Source of the DNA: Sellimonas caecigallum
GTDB lineage: Bacteria; Bacillota; Clostridia; Lachnospirales; Lachnospiraceae
Direction: 5' to 3'
NCBI RefSeq assembly: GCF_045038405.1
Contig: NZ_CP173660.1
Location: 930,001 to 994,000, forward strand
Length of the DNA: 64,000 nt
Part shown: positions 15,931 through 23,736 of the stretch, piece by piece
Numbering within the stretch: position 1 is the stretch's first letter
How the letters are laid out: each line of letters opens with the position of its first letter
The notes under the pieces: model-generated
Seen by the model: the letters and a program-made list of their open reading frames with translations, nothing else
Database searches by the model: none
What the model was told of the DNA's origin: nothing
Translations under genes and position numbers: made by a program

Positions 15931-17244
15931 TTATCTTGCTCCTCTGTCTATTTTTCGTCTTTTCGCCCGTTTCTGGTCCTTCTCCGCCTGCTCCATCATT
16001 TTATCCCTCTGAATAAGATCCTCAATCATATCACTTCCTAACGCCCGTTCTACTCGGTTAAAATCTCCCACCCTTTCCTTCAGGGCTCTGTTTTCGTCCC
16101 AAAGATCCTCTACACGAGCCGTAAGAGAATTCACCTTGCTCCACGCCCTCTCGTATGACCTCTGCATATCACTAAATCTTCTGGAAAGATCAAGGTAAGC
16201 CCGATAGACTGACCGCAGTACCGTCACGATCTTCTTAATCAACGGCTTTGCCTTTTTCTCCCGGTAGGATTTCCCCGTTTCCAGCATTCCTGCCTCCGGC
16301 AGCACTTCCTCGGGATCAGCAGAATATTTCTCTGCGAATCGCTCCATATCTTTTACTATAGGCGCAATTTCCATTAGTTTTTTCTCATATTGTGACGCCT
16401 TTTTCTTTGCCTGTTCTGCCTGCTTATCGGCTTCTTCCCGGTTTTCCTGCGCTGAAAATATTTCCTTTTCAATATTTTCCAACTGATCAAGCCATTTTTC
16501 ATTAACTTCCTGCATAGTGGCATTATGTTCTTCCAGTTCCGCTTTCTGTGCTTCAAGCGCAGCCACTTCTTTTGCCCTCTCCTGTTTTTCAAAATCCAAC
16601 AAGGACAAATGCTTTTCATGTGTGCCTTTCTGTTCCCACTCAATCCCATGTTCCAGCATAATTGCGGCAAGCTGCTGCTTTTCAGCCGACACCCACTGAT
16701 TTAATTCCGTTTCCCTTCTCGTACCGCCTTTAAAACCAAGGGCTGTCAACGCCTGTTTTAAAGACACCCTTGTATCAAGCCCCCGTTTGCTTCCTGTAAT
16801 ATACGGCACGAAATCTATGTGCAAATGTGGCGTTGCCTCGTCCATGTGTAGATGAGCCGAGAATACTCTTAATGTGGGATTTCTTCTCTGGAAATCCTGC
16901 ATATATTCGTCCAGTATCTTTGCCGCCAGCCGTCCTTCTTCTGTTTCCGCCCCCATTGTATCTCTGTCGCCGATCTGCAGGATGATCTCATGGAATGGCT
17001 TCTCCTGTTTCCCCGAACGGATTTTTTCATAATAATCGTCAATTCGGCGGTCATTCCGTGTCTGTTTTTCATTATAACGAGCTAACGCTTCATCAAATAA
17101 TTCATGATAAACGTCTTTGATACTTTCGTTGCAGTATTCCACATTCAGATAAGTTCTCTCTGGATCTGTATTCTTCGCATGGAATTTTCTGCTGTTATGA
17201 TTGACAGAACCTTTCCCTGTCATAAAGCTGATCGTTCTCTTCAA
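15931..17244 (-). CDS. MobV-type relaxase (plasmid recombination/mobilization protein)
   Basis: Nicks the element's oriT and pilots the strand during conjugation driven by a helper. 437 aa. The N-terminal Mob_Pre domain has FMTGKGSVNHNSRKFHAKN and the metal-binding signature AHLHMDEATPHLHIDFVPY near residue 130. From about residue 215 onward it is a long Glu/Lys-rich coiled coil. The likely start is TTG at 17244 because GAGGAGAG lies 5 nt upstream; the ATG at 17223 has no ribosome site. Upstream lies a hairpin-rich gap that is a good oriT candidate. Confidence 0.88.
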   Translation of the reverse strand: MKRTISFMTGKGSVNHNSRKFHAKNTDPERTYLNVEYCNESIKDVYHELFDEALARYNEKQTRNDRRIDDYYEKIRSGKQEKPFHEIILQIGDRDTMGAETEEGRLAAKILDEYMQDFQRRNPTLRVFSAHLHMDEATPHLHIDFVPYITGSKRGLDTRVSLKQALTALGFKGGTRRETELNQWVSAEKQQLAAIMLEHGIEWEQKGTHEKHLSLLDFEKQERAKEVAALEAQKAELEEHNATMQEVNEKWLDQLENIEKEIFSAQENREEADKQAEQAKKKASQYEKKLMEIAPIVKDMERFAEKYSADPEEVLPEAGMLETGKSYREKKAKPLIKKIVTVLRSVYRAYLDLSRRFSDMQRSYERAWSKVNSLTARVEDLWDENRALKERVGDFNRVERALGSDMIEDLIQRDKMMEQAEKDQKRAKRRKIDRGAR

Positions 17245-17302
17245 TAACTCTCCTCTCTCCCTGTTCGGGTGTAATCAGCGCCGGATACTGCGCATAGGCT
17301 TT

Positions 17303-17454
17303 GTTACTTTCGCCGAAAGTAACGCAAAAGCACTTTCGACAGCCGTTCCGTCCATCAAAAGCTGCCTTTGCGCCCTCCGGGGGCAAGACGTCTGGGAAAC
17401 GTCTGCTCTGCACTGACCAAAGCGAAGCGTAGACCTTTTCCGTCCTATGGACGG
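17303..17454. other. Hairpin-rich region upstream of the relaxase, candidate oriT
   Basis: Three perfect inverted repeats: GTTACTTTC/GAAAGTAAC at 17303-17323, AGACGT/ACGTCT at 17386-17404, and CCGTCC/GGACGG at 17440-17454. MobV relaxases usually nick just upstream of their own gene. The last hairpin could also be a terminator for the 79-aa gene it overlaps. Confidence 0.4.
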
Positions 17455-17684
17455 AGTGGCTGTTCCAGCCGCTTTGCTTCCGCTGCTATTGCTTTTCTCA
17501 TTGCAGATACCACATTTGCCACTGTGCTTTCCTCCCATCCCGCAAGCCATACCAACGTCCGCATTTCTCCTTTTGTCAGCTCTACCTCTCCAAAAATTTC
17601 ATTGAGCATAGCAATCTGTCTCGTTTCCATCTCATAAAATTTTTCATTGATATTCCGTGTTCCACGTTCCGACTGAATAATCAT
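17445..17684 (-). CDS. Hypothetical protein of the mobilization module
   Basis: 79 aa, soluble, no named domain. It begins MIIQSERGTRNINEKFYEME and has a helical tail (VANVVSAMRKAIAAEAKRLE). The start at 17684 has GGAGGGAGAG upstream; a longer frame from 17735 does not. Its position between the relaxase and the ATPase gene suggests a mobilization or regulatory accessory. Confidence 0.6.
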   Translation of the reverse strand: MIIQSERGTRNINEKFYEMETRQIAMLNEIFGEVELTKGEMRTLVWLAGWEESTVANVVSAMRKAIAAEAKRLEQPLRP

Positions 17685-17758
17685 AGACTCTCTCCCTCCG
17701 CCTTGTCCGGTATCACATGAGCGTGCCACGCTCATGTCTTATATCATCAAAGAAACCA

Positions 17759-17993
17759 TTACCAGCGAAAGCGGTCCGGTATCCCTCGTCTGTCCAGATA
17801 TTCCTGCCGGGCTTTCTCTCGCTCTTCCTCCGTTGGCGCAGTCTTAGACTTCCCATATAACTCACGCAACACCATTGCATCCAGTTTTTTCTCCAATCCT
17901 ACCCTTATCTCGTCCACATTGCTGTCGTCCTCCATCAGATGATAGTGGATCAACAGCACAAACAATTCCTGTGGGTATCTGTACCTGTTTCAT
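17759..17993 (-). pseudogene. Hypothetical element protein with a one-base insertion
   Basis: The frame from 17965 gives LFVLLIHYHLMEDDSNVDE ... EEREKARQEYLDRRG, a small helical protein. The upstream ATG at 17993 has a strong GGAGG 5 nt before it and reads MKQVQIP before going out of frame at a CCC run (17973-17975). Removing one C joins the two into MKQVQIPQELFVLLIHYHL, a continuous product. So an extra C splits the gene. TTG at 17965 could still give a shorter product. Confidence 0.6.
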
Positions 17994-18059
17994 CCAAACC
18001 TCCTTTCAAGGTGGCAACATTACCCGTTCCTAAAGAAATGGTAATCTTGCCATGTTGAG

Positions 18060-19058
18060 TTATTGTTCCGGCAATACCCACGACCAGTGTCCACCGGGTT
18101 TTATCGACTGGACTCCAAGAGCCTTCTTCGCATTCCAAAGCGTTTTCCCTTTAATGCCACGGCTTTCCGACTCTTTAAGGATTACATTCTGTTCTACCGC
18201 CCCATCCGCTAATATCTCAAGCAGAAATTCTTTTGCCTCTTTTATCTTCTGTCCACGGTTATTGCCGCTCAGCAGATCGTCAGCACTGATGTCATATTCC
18301 CCGATCCATTCAAATCCGTTGTCTTTGTCCAAGCGAAAAGCGATTGATTTTCCCTCTGGTGCAAGGGAGCTTTTTACATGGCAAACTACTCTTGTTTCCG
18401 GCTCGTTCTTCACACGCCCTACAATCAGAACGCTCCTTGCCGCAGCCTGAAAGTCAATAGAACCAAGCCCTCTGTATGAAGATTTTCCGGTGCTGTTCTT
18501 GTTCATATGACCGATCAGGACAATCGCACAGTGATATTTTTCCGCTAGCACAGATACCCGCTTCATCAGTGGACGGATTTCATTTGCCCGGTGCATATCT
18601 ACTTCCGCTCCAAGAAAACTCTGGATCGGATCTAAGACTACAAGACGAGCGTTTGTCTGCTGGATTGCCTCTTCCAAACGTTCATCTAACATTGTCAACG
18701 GCTGTTCACTGTCATCAATGACAAGCACTTTAGAACAGTCTGCCCCTGCCGCCAGAAGACGGGGTTTTATAGTATCTCCCAGCCCGTCTTCTGCAGTCTG
18801 GTAGATCACATTGACTGGCTCGCCTGCCTGTTCTGCGGATTCTTCTTCTCCATCCATTACTGGCAGCACAGGCTCACCTTTTGTCAGTTTTGCTATGATC
18901 TGTAACACCATTGTTGTTTTCCCTTCCCCGGGATCTCCCTGTATGATTGTCACTTTTCCATAGGGGATGAACGGATAGAGCATCCATTCCACCTGCTCTA
19001 CCACTACATTCTCCATGTTAATCAATCGAAGTTCTGTTTTTGATTTTCTATTCTGCAT
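18060..19058 (-). CDS. RepA-like AAA ATPase
   Basis: RecA/DnaB-type ATPase of the AAA_25 (RepA) class. It is probably a replicative helicase or replication/transfer ATPase of the element. 332 aa. Walker A is IIQGDPGEGKTTM (near residue 40), Walker B ARLVVLDPIQSFLG (near residue 142), and VLIGHMNKNSTGKSSYRGLGS follows as sensor/switch. The C-terminal part ends in a small winged-helix-like segment (SESRGIKGKTLWNAKKALG). GGGAGG lies 6 nt before the start. Confidence 0.85.
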   Translation of the reverse strand: MQNRKSKTELRLINMENVVVEQVEWMLYPFIPYGKVTIIQGDPGEGKTTMVLQIIAKLTKGEPVLPVMDGEEESAEQAGEPVNVIYQTAEDGLGDTIKPRLLAAGADCSKVLVIDDSEQPLTMLDERLEEAIQQTNARLVVLDPIQSFLGAEVDMHRANEIRPLMKRVSVLAEKYHCAIVLIGHMNKNSTGKSSYRGLGSIDFQAAARSVLIVGRVKNEPETRVVCHVKSSLAPEGKSIAFRLDKDNGFEWIGEYDISADDLLSGNNRGQKIKEAKEFLLEILADGAVEQNVILKESESRGIKGKTLWNAKKALGVQSIKPGGHWSWVLPEQ

Positions 19059-19157
19059 TTCAACCTCCCATTGTAAAAAATGATTGTCACAAATGGGAAA
19101 CTCTGTTATACTCGCATTGTGATAGTTGATAACAGAATTTTCCCAGTTATCACAGCC

Positions 19158-19535
19158 CTAACAGTTGCCGCTGTCGGGGCTTTTTTCTTTATCCTGCCAC
19201 AGGTAACTTGCGCCATCCAGCAGCCAGATAATTGCTTTCAGCATATCCAAGCAGTCATTTTTCATGTCCTGCAATCCTTCTTCTGACAGTGTTATTTCTG
19301 CCTGTTCAAGCTGTTCTGCCACTTCACGAATATTTGTCTGCATGATCTTTAATTCCTCTACCAACTGATAAATCAGTTCTTTCTTTCCAACTACACATAC
19401 CCGATTATAAATACAGGAACGTACAAAATAATCTCTTTTTGACATTCCACTTGCTAAAATCTTTGCTTCAATTTCTTCCCTTTCTCTGGATGAAATCCGA
19501 AAGCTGATTGTCGGATACTTATGAACACCGCTCAT
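19158..19535 (-). CDS. MobC-like relaxosome protein
   Basis: 125 aa. The N-terminus KYPTISFRISSREREEIEAK ILASGMSKRDYF is a ribbon-helix-helix DNA-binding segment as in MobC-type accessory proteins, which help the relaxase open oriT. The rest is a coiled helix. The start overlaps the integrase stop by 4 bp, so the two are translationally coupled. Confidence 0.72.
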   Translation of the reverse strand: MSGVHKYPTISFRISSREREEIEAKILASGMSKRDYFVRSCIYNRVCVVGKKELIYQLVEELKIMQTNIREVAEQLEQAEITLSEEGLQDMKNDCLDMLKAIIWLLDGASYLWQDKEKSPDSGNC

Positions 19536-20620
19536 TCCTCGTCCTCCCTGTTATTTTCGATTTCCAGTCTGTCCGCAAGTTCTCCCTGTTTGTTGGGATA
19601 TAAATGCGAATAGGTGTTTAACGTGGTTTCAATTTTCTCATGACCCAGCCGATCCGCAATCGCCAATGGAGTAAAGCCCATTTCCACAAGTAGAGAAGCA
19701 TGTGAGTGTCTCAAATCATGGATTCTGATACGCTTTACTCCTGCTTTCTCTGCACCTCTTGTCATTTCATGGTGCAGAAAACTTTTTGTCAGATGAAAGA
19801 TACGATCCGTAGGAAGAAGCCCATATAATCTGCTGATATAATCTTTCAATTCATCACACAGGAAATCCGGCATACTTATATTCCGTTTACTTTTTGGAGT
19901 CTTCGGATCTGTAATGACGTCTTTCCCCTCTAATCGCTGATAGGATTTTGTAATCCGAATGACCTTGTTATCAAAATCAATATCCTGCGGAGTAAGTGCT
20001 AACAGTTCTCCGACGCGCAGACCACACCAGTATAATATCTGGAATGCATGGTATGAATATGGCTTATCTTTTACCGCTTCAATAAATTTTAAGTATTCCT
20101 CTTTTGTCCAGAAAAGCATTTCCTCTGCTTTCCCTTTTCCAAGCGGCCCCGCCTTTACAACCGGATTGCTTTTCAGCTCATAGAAACGCACCGCATGATT
20201 AAAAAGAGCACTTAATTCTGATTGCAGAGTTTTCAGATACGTAGGCGCATAAGGTTTTCCTTTAGCATCACGATAAGAAATCTGTTCATTCTGCCATTGG
20301 ATAATATCTGTCGCACGAATGTCACGCATTTTCTTGTCCTTAAAATATGGCAATAACTTCGTCCGCAGAATATGCTCCTTTGTCAGCCAAGTATTGTGTT
20401 TTAGTTTCGGCTTCATATCTCTGGTGTAGGCTTCTACAAACTCGCCAAAAGTCATATCCAAATCAGAAGCTTCTTTCATACGAAAATGATGTTCCCATTC
20501 TATCGCTTCCCGTTTGGTCTTAAAACCTCTTTTCACTTTCCGACAGTTTTTTCCTGTCCAGTCATAATAGTGGAACGATACATACCATGTTCCACGCTTT
20601 TCATCTTTGTACGCCGCCAT
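19532..20620 (-). CDS. int: Tyrosine integrase of the guaA element
   Basis: Site-specific recombinase that inserts and excises the element at the guaA 3' end. 362 aa. The N-terminal arm-binding domain (GTWYVSFHYYDWTGKNCRK) is followed by a core-binding SAM-like domain (residues about 55-150). The catalytic set is visible: Arg in YWCGLRVGELLAL, Lys in PKTPKSKR, HDLRHSH, and LGHEKIETTLNTYSHLYP with His and the Tyr nucleophile. Xis-like gene 15 bp upstream, MobC overlapping downstream. It lies 3 kb from attR with cargo between. Confidence 0.95.
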   Translation of the reverse strand: MAAYKDEKRGTWYVSFHYYDWTGKNCRKVKRGFKTKREAIEWEHHFRMKEASDLDMTFGEFVEAYTRDMKPKLKHNTWLTKEHILRTKLLPYFKDKKMRDIRATDIIQWQNEQISYRDAKGKPYAPTYLKTLQSELSALFNHAVRFYELKSNPVVKAGPLGKGKAEEMLFWTKEEYLKFIEAVKDKPYSYHAFQILYWCGLRVGELLALTPQDIDFDNKVIRITKSYQRLEGKDVITDPKTPKSKRNISMPDFLCDELKDYISRLYGLLPTDRIFHLTKSFLHHEMTRGAEKAGVKRIRIHDLRHSHASLLVEMGFTPLAIADRLGHEKIETTLNTYSHLYPNKQGELADRLEIENNREDEE

Positions 20621-20635
20621 AACCTCACCTCCCTC

Positions 20636-20845
20636 TTAATTTGCCTGCGCCATACCATAGAATTTTTCTTCATAGTATTTTCTGCTTACTCTTCCGGCGA
20701 TTGTAATAAATCCTTTTGCTTCCAGTTCTTCATTCATCTGCCGCACCAATTTGTAGGCAAATGGTTTGGAAACGCCCAAGTCCTGTGCAACTTCACCGGC
20801 TGTTACAAATAAATCATTCTTCAAATAGATGTCCTCCTTATTCAT
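20636..20845 (-). CDS. Excisionase-like helix-turn-helix protein
   Basis: 69 aa basic winged helix-turn-helix (LFVTAGEVAQDLGVSKPFAYKLVRQMNEEL), typical of the small Xis/regulator found just before tyrosine integrases in mobile elements. AGGAGG lies upstream. It begins next to a repeat-rich intergenic segment that may be its binding site. Confidence 0.75.
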   Translation of the reverse strand: MNKEDIYLKNDLFVTAGEVAQDLGVSKPFAYKLVRQMNEELEAKGFITIAGRVSRKYYEEKFYGMAQAN

Positions 20846-20847
20846 TT

Positions 20848-20959
20848 AGCTTTTTTGTTAAGTTCCGTATTTGTATTATACTTAGCATTTTTGTTATTGT
20901 CAATAGCGTATTTGTTAAACTTATCTTTTTTATTAAGTTTAGCATTTATGATAAGTTTC
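20848..20959. repeat. Degenerate tandem repeats between xis and the cargo genes
   Basis: About six imperfect 16-21 bp units such as AGCATTTTTGTTATT, AGCGTATTTGTTAAAC and AGCATTTATGATAAG follow each other in this 110-bp AT-rich segment between divergent genes. They could be operator sites, Xis sites or replication iterons. Confidence 0.5.
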
Positions 20960-21027
20960 TGTTGTCGTATGATTTGAGTTATGCTAAAATATAAGAAATA
21001 GGATAGCCATTTTCACAGGAGGGCTTT

Positions 21028-21501
21028 ATGAAATATACAATACGGGAAATGACAGCACAGGAGTATCCGTTATTGGACGATTTTTTATATGAAGCCATTT
21101 TTGTTCCAGAAGGAGTAGAGCCACCTTCAAAAAGTATTATTACTGCTCCTGAGCTGCAGATTTATGTTAAGGATTTCGGAACATCAAAAGATGATTTTTC
21201 ATTAGTTGCTGAAGTCGAGAATAAAATCATTGGTGCTGTTTGGGTGAGAATTATGAATGATTACGGACATATTGATGATAAGACGCCTTCCCTTGCAATC
21301 TCTCTGTATAAAAAATATCGAGGGCAAGGAATTGGGAGCAGTTTGATAAAAGAAATGTTGTCTCTGCTACAAGTACATGGTTATAAACATGTTTCACTTT
21401 CCGTTCAAAAAGCTAATTATGCAGCTAAACTGTATCAAAAAATTGGTTTTAGAATCATAAAGGAAATCGGAGACGAATGGATTATGACATATAATTTATA
21501 A
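21028..21501 (+). CDS. GNAT-family N-acetyltransferase
   Basis: Acetyl-CoA-dependent transferase, 157 aa, substrate unknown. The acetyl-CoA loop is LAISLYKKYRGQGIGSSLIKEML near residue 88. The C-terminus has the family ending AAKLYQKIGFRII. CACAGGAGGG precedes the ATG. It starts divergently from xis and is followed 21 bp later by the XRE gene. A remnant of a related GNAT exists at about 61057. Confidence 0.9.
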   Translation: MKYTIREMTAQEYPLLDDFLYEAIFVPEGVEPPSKSIITAPELQIYVKDFGTSKDDFSLVAEVENKIIGAVWVRIMNDYGHIDDKTPSLAISLYKKYRGQGIGSSLIKEMLSLLQVHGYKHVSLSVQKANYAAKLYQKIGFRIIKEIGDEWIMTYNL

Positions 21502-21522
21502 ATTTCAGAAAGGATATGACTT

Positions 21523-22101
21523 ATGATATTAGGAGAACGTATTAAGAGAATACGTACATTTCGTGGATTAACACAGCGCGAATTAGGCTTAAAGCTGGGA
21601 TACGAGGAACGAAATGCTGATGTTCGTGTAGCGCAATATGAGTCTGGTTATCGTGTTCCTAAAAAGGACACGCTCATGGAAATTGCTAAGATTTTAAATG
21701 TGAACTATATCAATTTTATCACCGAAGCCCCTGGATGCGCCGAGGACATTATGCAAACATTCTTCTGGCTTGACGAAGATAATCGTAACACCTTTCATTT
21801 ATTCCAGCTTGTGCGTAATCCTGGCAAGTGCAACGTTTCTGATGATAAATCTGTCCGGTATAATGACAGCGACGAATGGCCTGCTCATTCTCCTGTAGGT
21901 ATGTGGATTGATTATGGTCTGGTAAATGAATTTCTGCGTGAATGGTGTTTGCGAAAAGAGCAGTTAAAAAACGGAGAAATTTCAGAAGACGAATATTTTG
22001 AATGGAAGATCAACTGGCCTGCAACCAGTAGTGATGTTGATGAAAAAGGAAATGACAAGAACAATAACAGTTATGATTGGAGAAAACATCATGGATTATA
22101 A
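21523..22101 (+). CDS. XRE-family regulator of the cargo block
   Basis: 192 aa. Residues 1-75 are a helix-turn-helix (GERIKRIRTFRGLTQRELGLKLGY, VAQYESGYRVPKKDTLMEIAK). The rest is a helical domain. This type of regulator is common in Lachnospiraceae mobile elements. The final 28 residues (after WPAT) do not look like the usual family tail and end by overlapping the reverse transcriptase start by 11 bp, so the 3' end may have been replaced when the RT gene was acquired. AAAGGATATG precedes the ATG. Confidence 0.82.
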   Translation: MILGERIKRIRTFRGLTQRELGLKLGYEERNADVRVAQYESGYRVPKKDTLMEIAKILNVNYINFITEAPGCAEDIMQTFFWLDEDNRNTFHLFQLVRNPGKCNVSDDKSVRYNDSDEWPAHSPVGMWIDYGLVNEFLREWCLRKEQLKNGEISEDEYFEWKINWPATSSDVDEKGNDKNNNSYDWRKHHGL

Positions 22102-23644
22102 TAATATTTATAATTTTAAAAACCCTATTCGGCATTTTATAAATATAGACAATTTAATTTTCCCAACAAGTCCAGCTTCTATAGATATTGATGATACTTG
22201 TTGGACAAAACCCATCAAATTTACTATACGAAAAAATGATAATAGCTTTCGCACCTTGAAGCTTCCCAATATTATTTCCTTAACTTGTGCTTATGAACAT
22301 TTTAAAACATTTCCGCACTTTGATGATCCGCAACAGCTTGACATATCGCATAAACGATTATCTGTTCGATTAAATACAGGAGATTTTACAATCGGGGCAT
22401 ATGATGTTCAATTAGAAAGTGACTTTAAAGAGCTATGTGTCTATGATAATCTAATTAAATTAGATATAAAGGAATTTTATGGTCGATTATATACTCACTA
22501 TTTAGATTTTAATGGCTTACCTGATCGCTATATTACAAATATGAATTTTGGAGCTACAAACGGCTTAATTATGGGTAACTATTTATCTTTATATTTTGCC
22601 GAACAACATTTATCAAAAATAAGTTATGTTCTTGAAAATGCACTTGCTGAACAAAATATCGTTTGTGATTTTACATATTTTTCCGATGATTTTTATTTTT
22701 TTTGTAACAAAGAGAATATAAGTAAAATAATCCAAATATTTTATTCTGTTTTAGATCAATTTGATTTGCAAGGAAACGAAAACAAATATGAAATATGGGA
22801 TTATGAAAAATTTAATTCTTACAATGTAATTGCGAGATATTGGAAAAAATTAATTGCTCATTGTAATACACATTACAGCAGCGAAAGTTCGCAAAACAAG
22901 TTGGTTTTTATAAATCAAATTGTGTACCGTATATCTCAATTATACGATGAAAAGCAAAAGAAAGTATTTATTAACAATTTTTTTAAAACAAAATACTTCA
23001 GAACACTAAATTTGGAAAAATTCATTACAAAGAAATATGACTATCATCAATTATGTTATATTTTTAGAACTTCTCCTGAATCACTATTATATTGTATTGA
23101 TAAGTTTAGCTATATGAATAACTTTGATAAAAATGAAGTAAAGAAATTTTTCAAGATACGGTTTGCAGAATCCTTAAAAACTCCGTTTCACGAAGAACAA
23201 CTATACTATTTTTATGCAATTAATGAATTAGAACTTACGGATATATTAGCCGATAATACTGAACTAGTTTTGCGTTCAAAAAATCAGGTGCTGATTTCAT
23301 ATTATCTTAGCATTCACTTGTTTTCTGAACAGGATATTGATATTTTAAAGAATAACACAGATGAAGCATATTGGTTTCAAAATTATCATCTAATTCTATA
23401 TACCCCTAATTTGTTAGCAGATTTAGAAAATAGTGTATTATCCTATCTAATCCCCGAAAAATGCCGTCCCGTACCAAATGAAAAATCATCTGCTGTTAGG
23501 CGAAGAGCAACCTATATGGATTTTTATAAAGAAAACTTATCTAACGGCAAAGCACTTATTCAAACTATAAATGATATAGAAAATGCTATCCATGAATATC
23601 TAGATTTAAGATTTGAAGAAGAAGAACATCTATTCATTCAGTAA
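22091..23644 (+). CDS. UG/Abi-class reverse transcriptase, putative phage defence
   Basis: 517 aa. RT motifs are visible: RTLKLPNIISL (N-terminal RT0-like), motif A LIKLDIKEFYGRLYTHYL with Asp125, motif B NGLIMGNYLSLYFAEQHL near 157-174, motif C FTYFSDDFYFF with Asp199-Asp200 (an F-x-D-D active site), then a D/E region NKYEIWDYEKFNSYNVIARYW. About 280 aa of helical C-terminal extension follows, as in Abi and other defence RTs. It is not a group II intron RT (no X/maturase or endonuclease domain) and no retron msr-msd fits nearby. ATG overlaps the XRE stop, GGAG 9 nt upstream. Strongly AT-rich, hence recently acquired. Exact class needs a profile search. Confidence 0.85.
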   Translation: MDYNNIYNFKNPIRHFINIDNLIFPTSPASIDIDDTCWTKPIKFTIRKNDNSFRTLKLPNIISLTCAYEHFKTFPHFDDPQQLDISHKRLSVRLNTGDFTIGAYDVQLESDFKELCVYDNLIKLDIKEFYGRLYTHYLDFNGLPDRYITNMNFGATNGLIMGNYLSLYFAEQHLSKISYVLENALAEQNIVCDFTYFSDDFYFFCNKENISKIIQIFYSVLDQFDLQGNENKYEIWDYEKFNSYNVIARYWKKLIAHCNTHYSSESSQNKLVFINQIVYRISQLYDEKQKKVFINNFFKTKYFRTLNLEKFITKKYDYHQLCYIFRTSPESLLYCIDKFSYMNNFDKNEVKKFFKIRFAESLKTPFHEEQLYYFYAINELELTDILADNTELVLRSKNQVLISYYLSIHLFSEQDIDILKNNTDEAYWFQNYHLILYTPNLLADLENSVLSYLIPEKCRPVPNEKSSAVRRRATYMDFYKENLSNGKALIQTINDIENAIHEYLDLRFEEEEHLFIQ

Positions 23645-23647
23645 ACA

Positions 23648-23665
23648 GGTATCAAAAAGGTATCA
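23648..23665. repeat. GGTATC direct repeat near the right end of the element
   Basis: GGTATC occurs twice, separated by five A, followed by AC, just downstream of the RT stop. It lies in the position expected for integrase arm sites near attR. Confidence 0.35.
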
Positions 23666-23678
23666 CGTCACACACTAA

Positions 23679-23718
23679 GAGCCGGGAAGTCCGCTATTTA
23701 TGCGGCTTCCCGGCTCTC
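23679..23718. terminator. Terminator between the RT gene and guaA
   Basis: An 11-bp perfect stem, GAGCCGGGAAG (23679-23689) and CTTCCCGGCTC (23706-23716), lies between convergent genes. It probably ends both transcripts and gives guaA a new terminator after the insertion. Confidence 0.7.
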
Positions 23719-23724
23719 TGTTTA

Positions 23725-23736
23725 CTACTCGAACTC
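23725..23736. repeat. Right attachment site overlapping the guaA stop codon
   Basis: CTACTCGAACTC is the reverse complement of the last guaA codons plus the stop. It matches 10571-10582 at 11 of 12 bases. Confidence 0.65.

Larger units (their letters stand above)
10571..23736. mobile_element. Integrative mobilizable element inserted at the 3' end of guaA
   Basis: The block between two near-identical att sites (10571-10582 and 23725-23736) carries a tyrosine integrase, an Xis-like protein, MobC, a MobV relaxase, a RepA-like ATPase, a restriction operon and a reverse transcriptase cargo. No type IV secretion genes are present. I therefore infer a mobilizable element dependent on a helper, not a self-transmissible ICE. 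The AT-rich cargo contrasts with the flanking chromosome. A 3-bp-flanked IS3 copy sits near its left end. Confidence 0.78.

Noticed and set aside
22091..23644. Retron or group II intron
   Set aside because: No msr/msd-like inverted repeats next to the RT and no maturase or intron ribozyme; the RT overlaps a protein gene.
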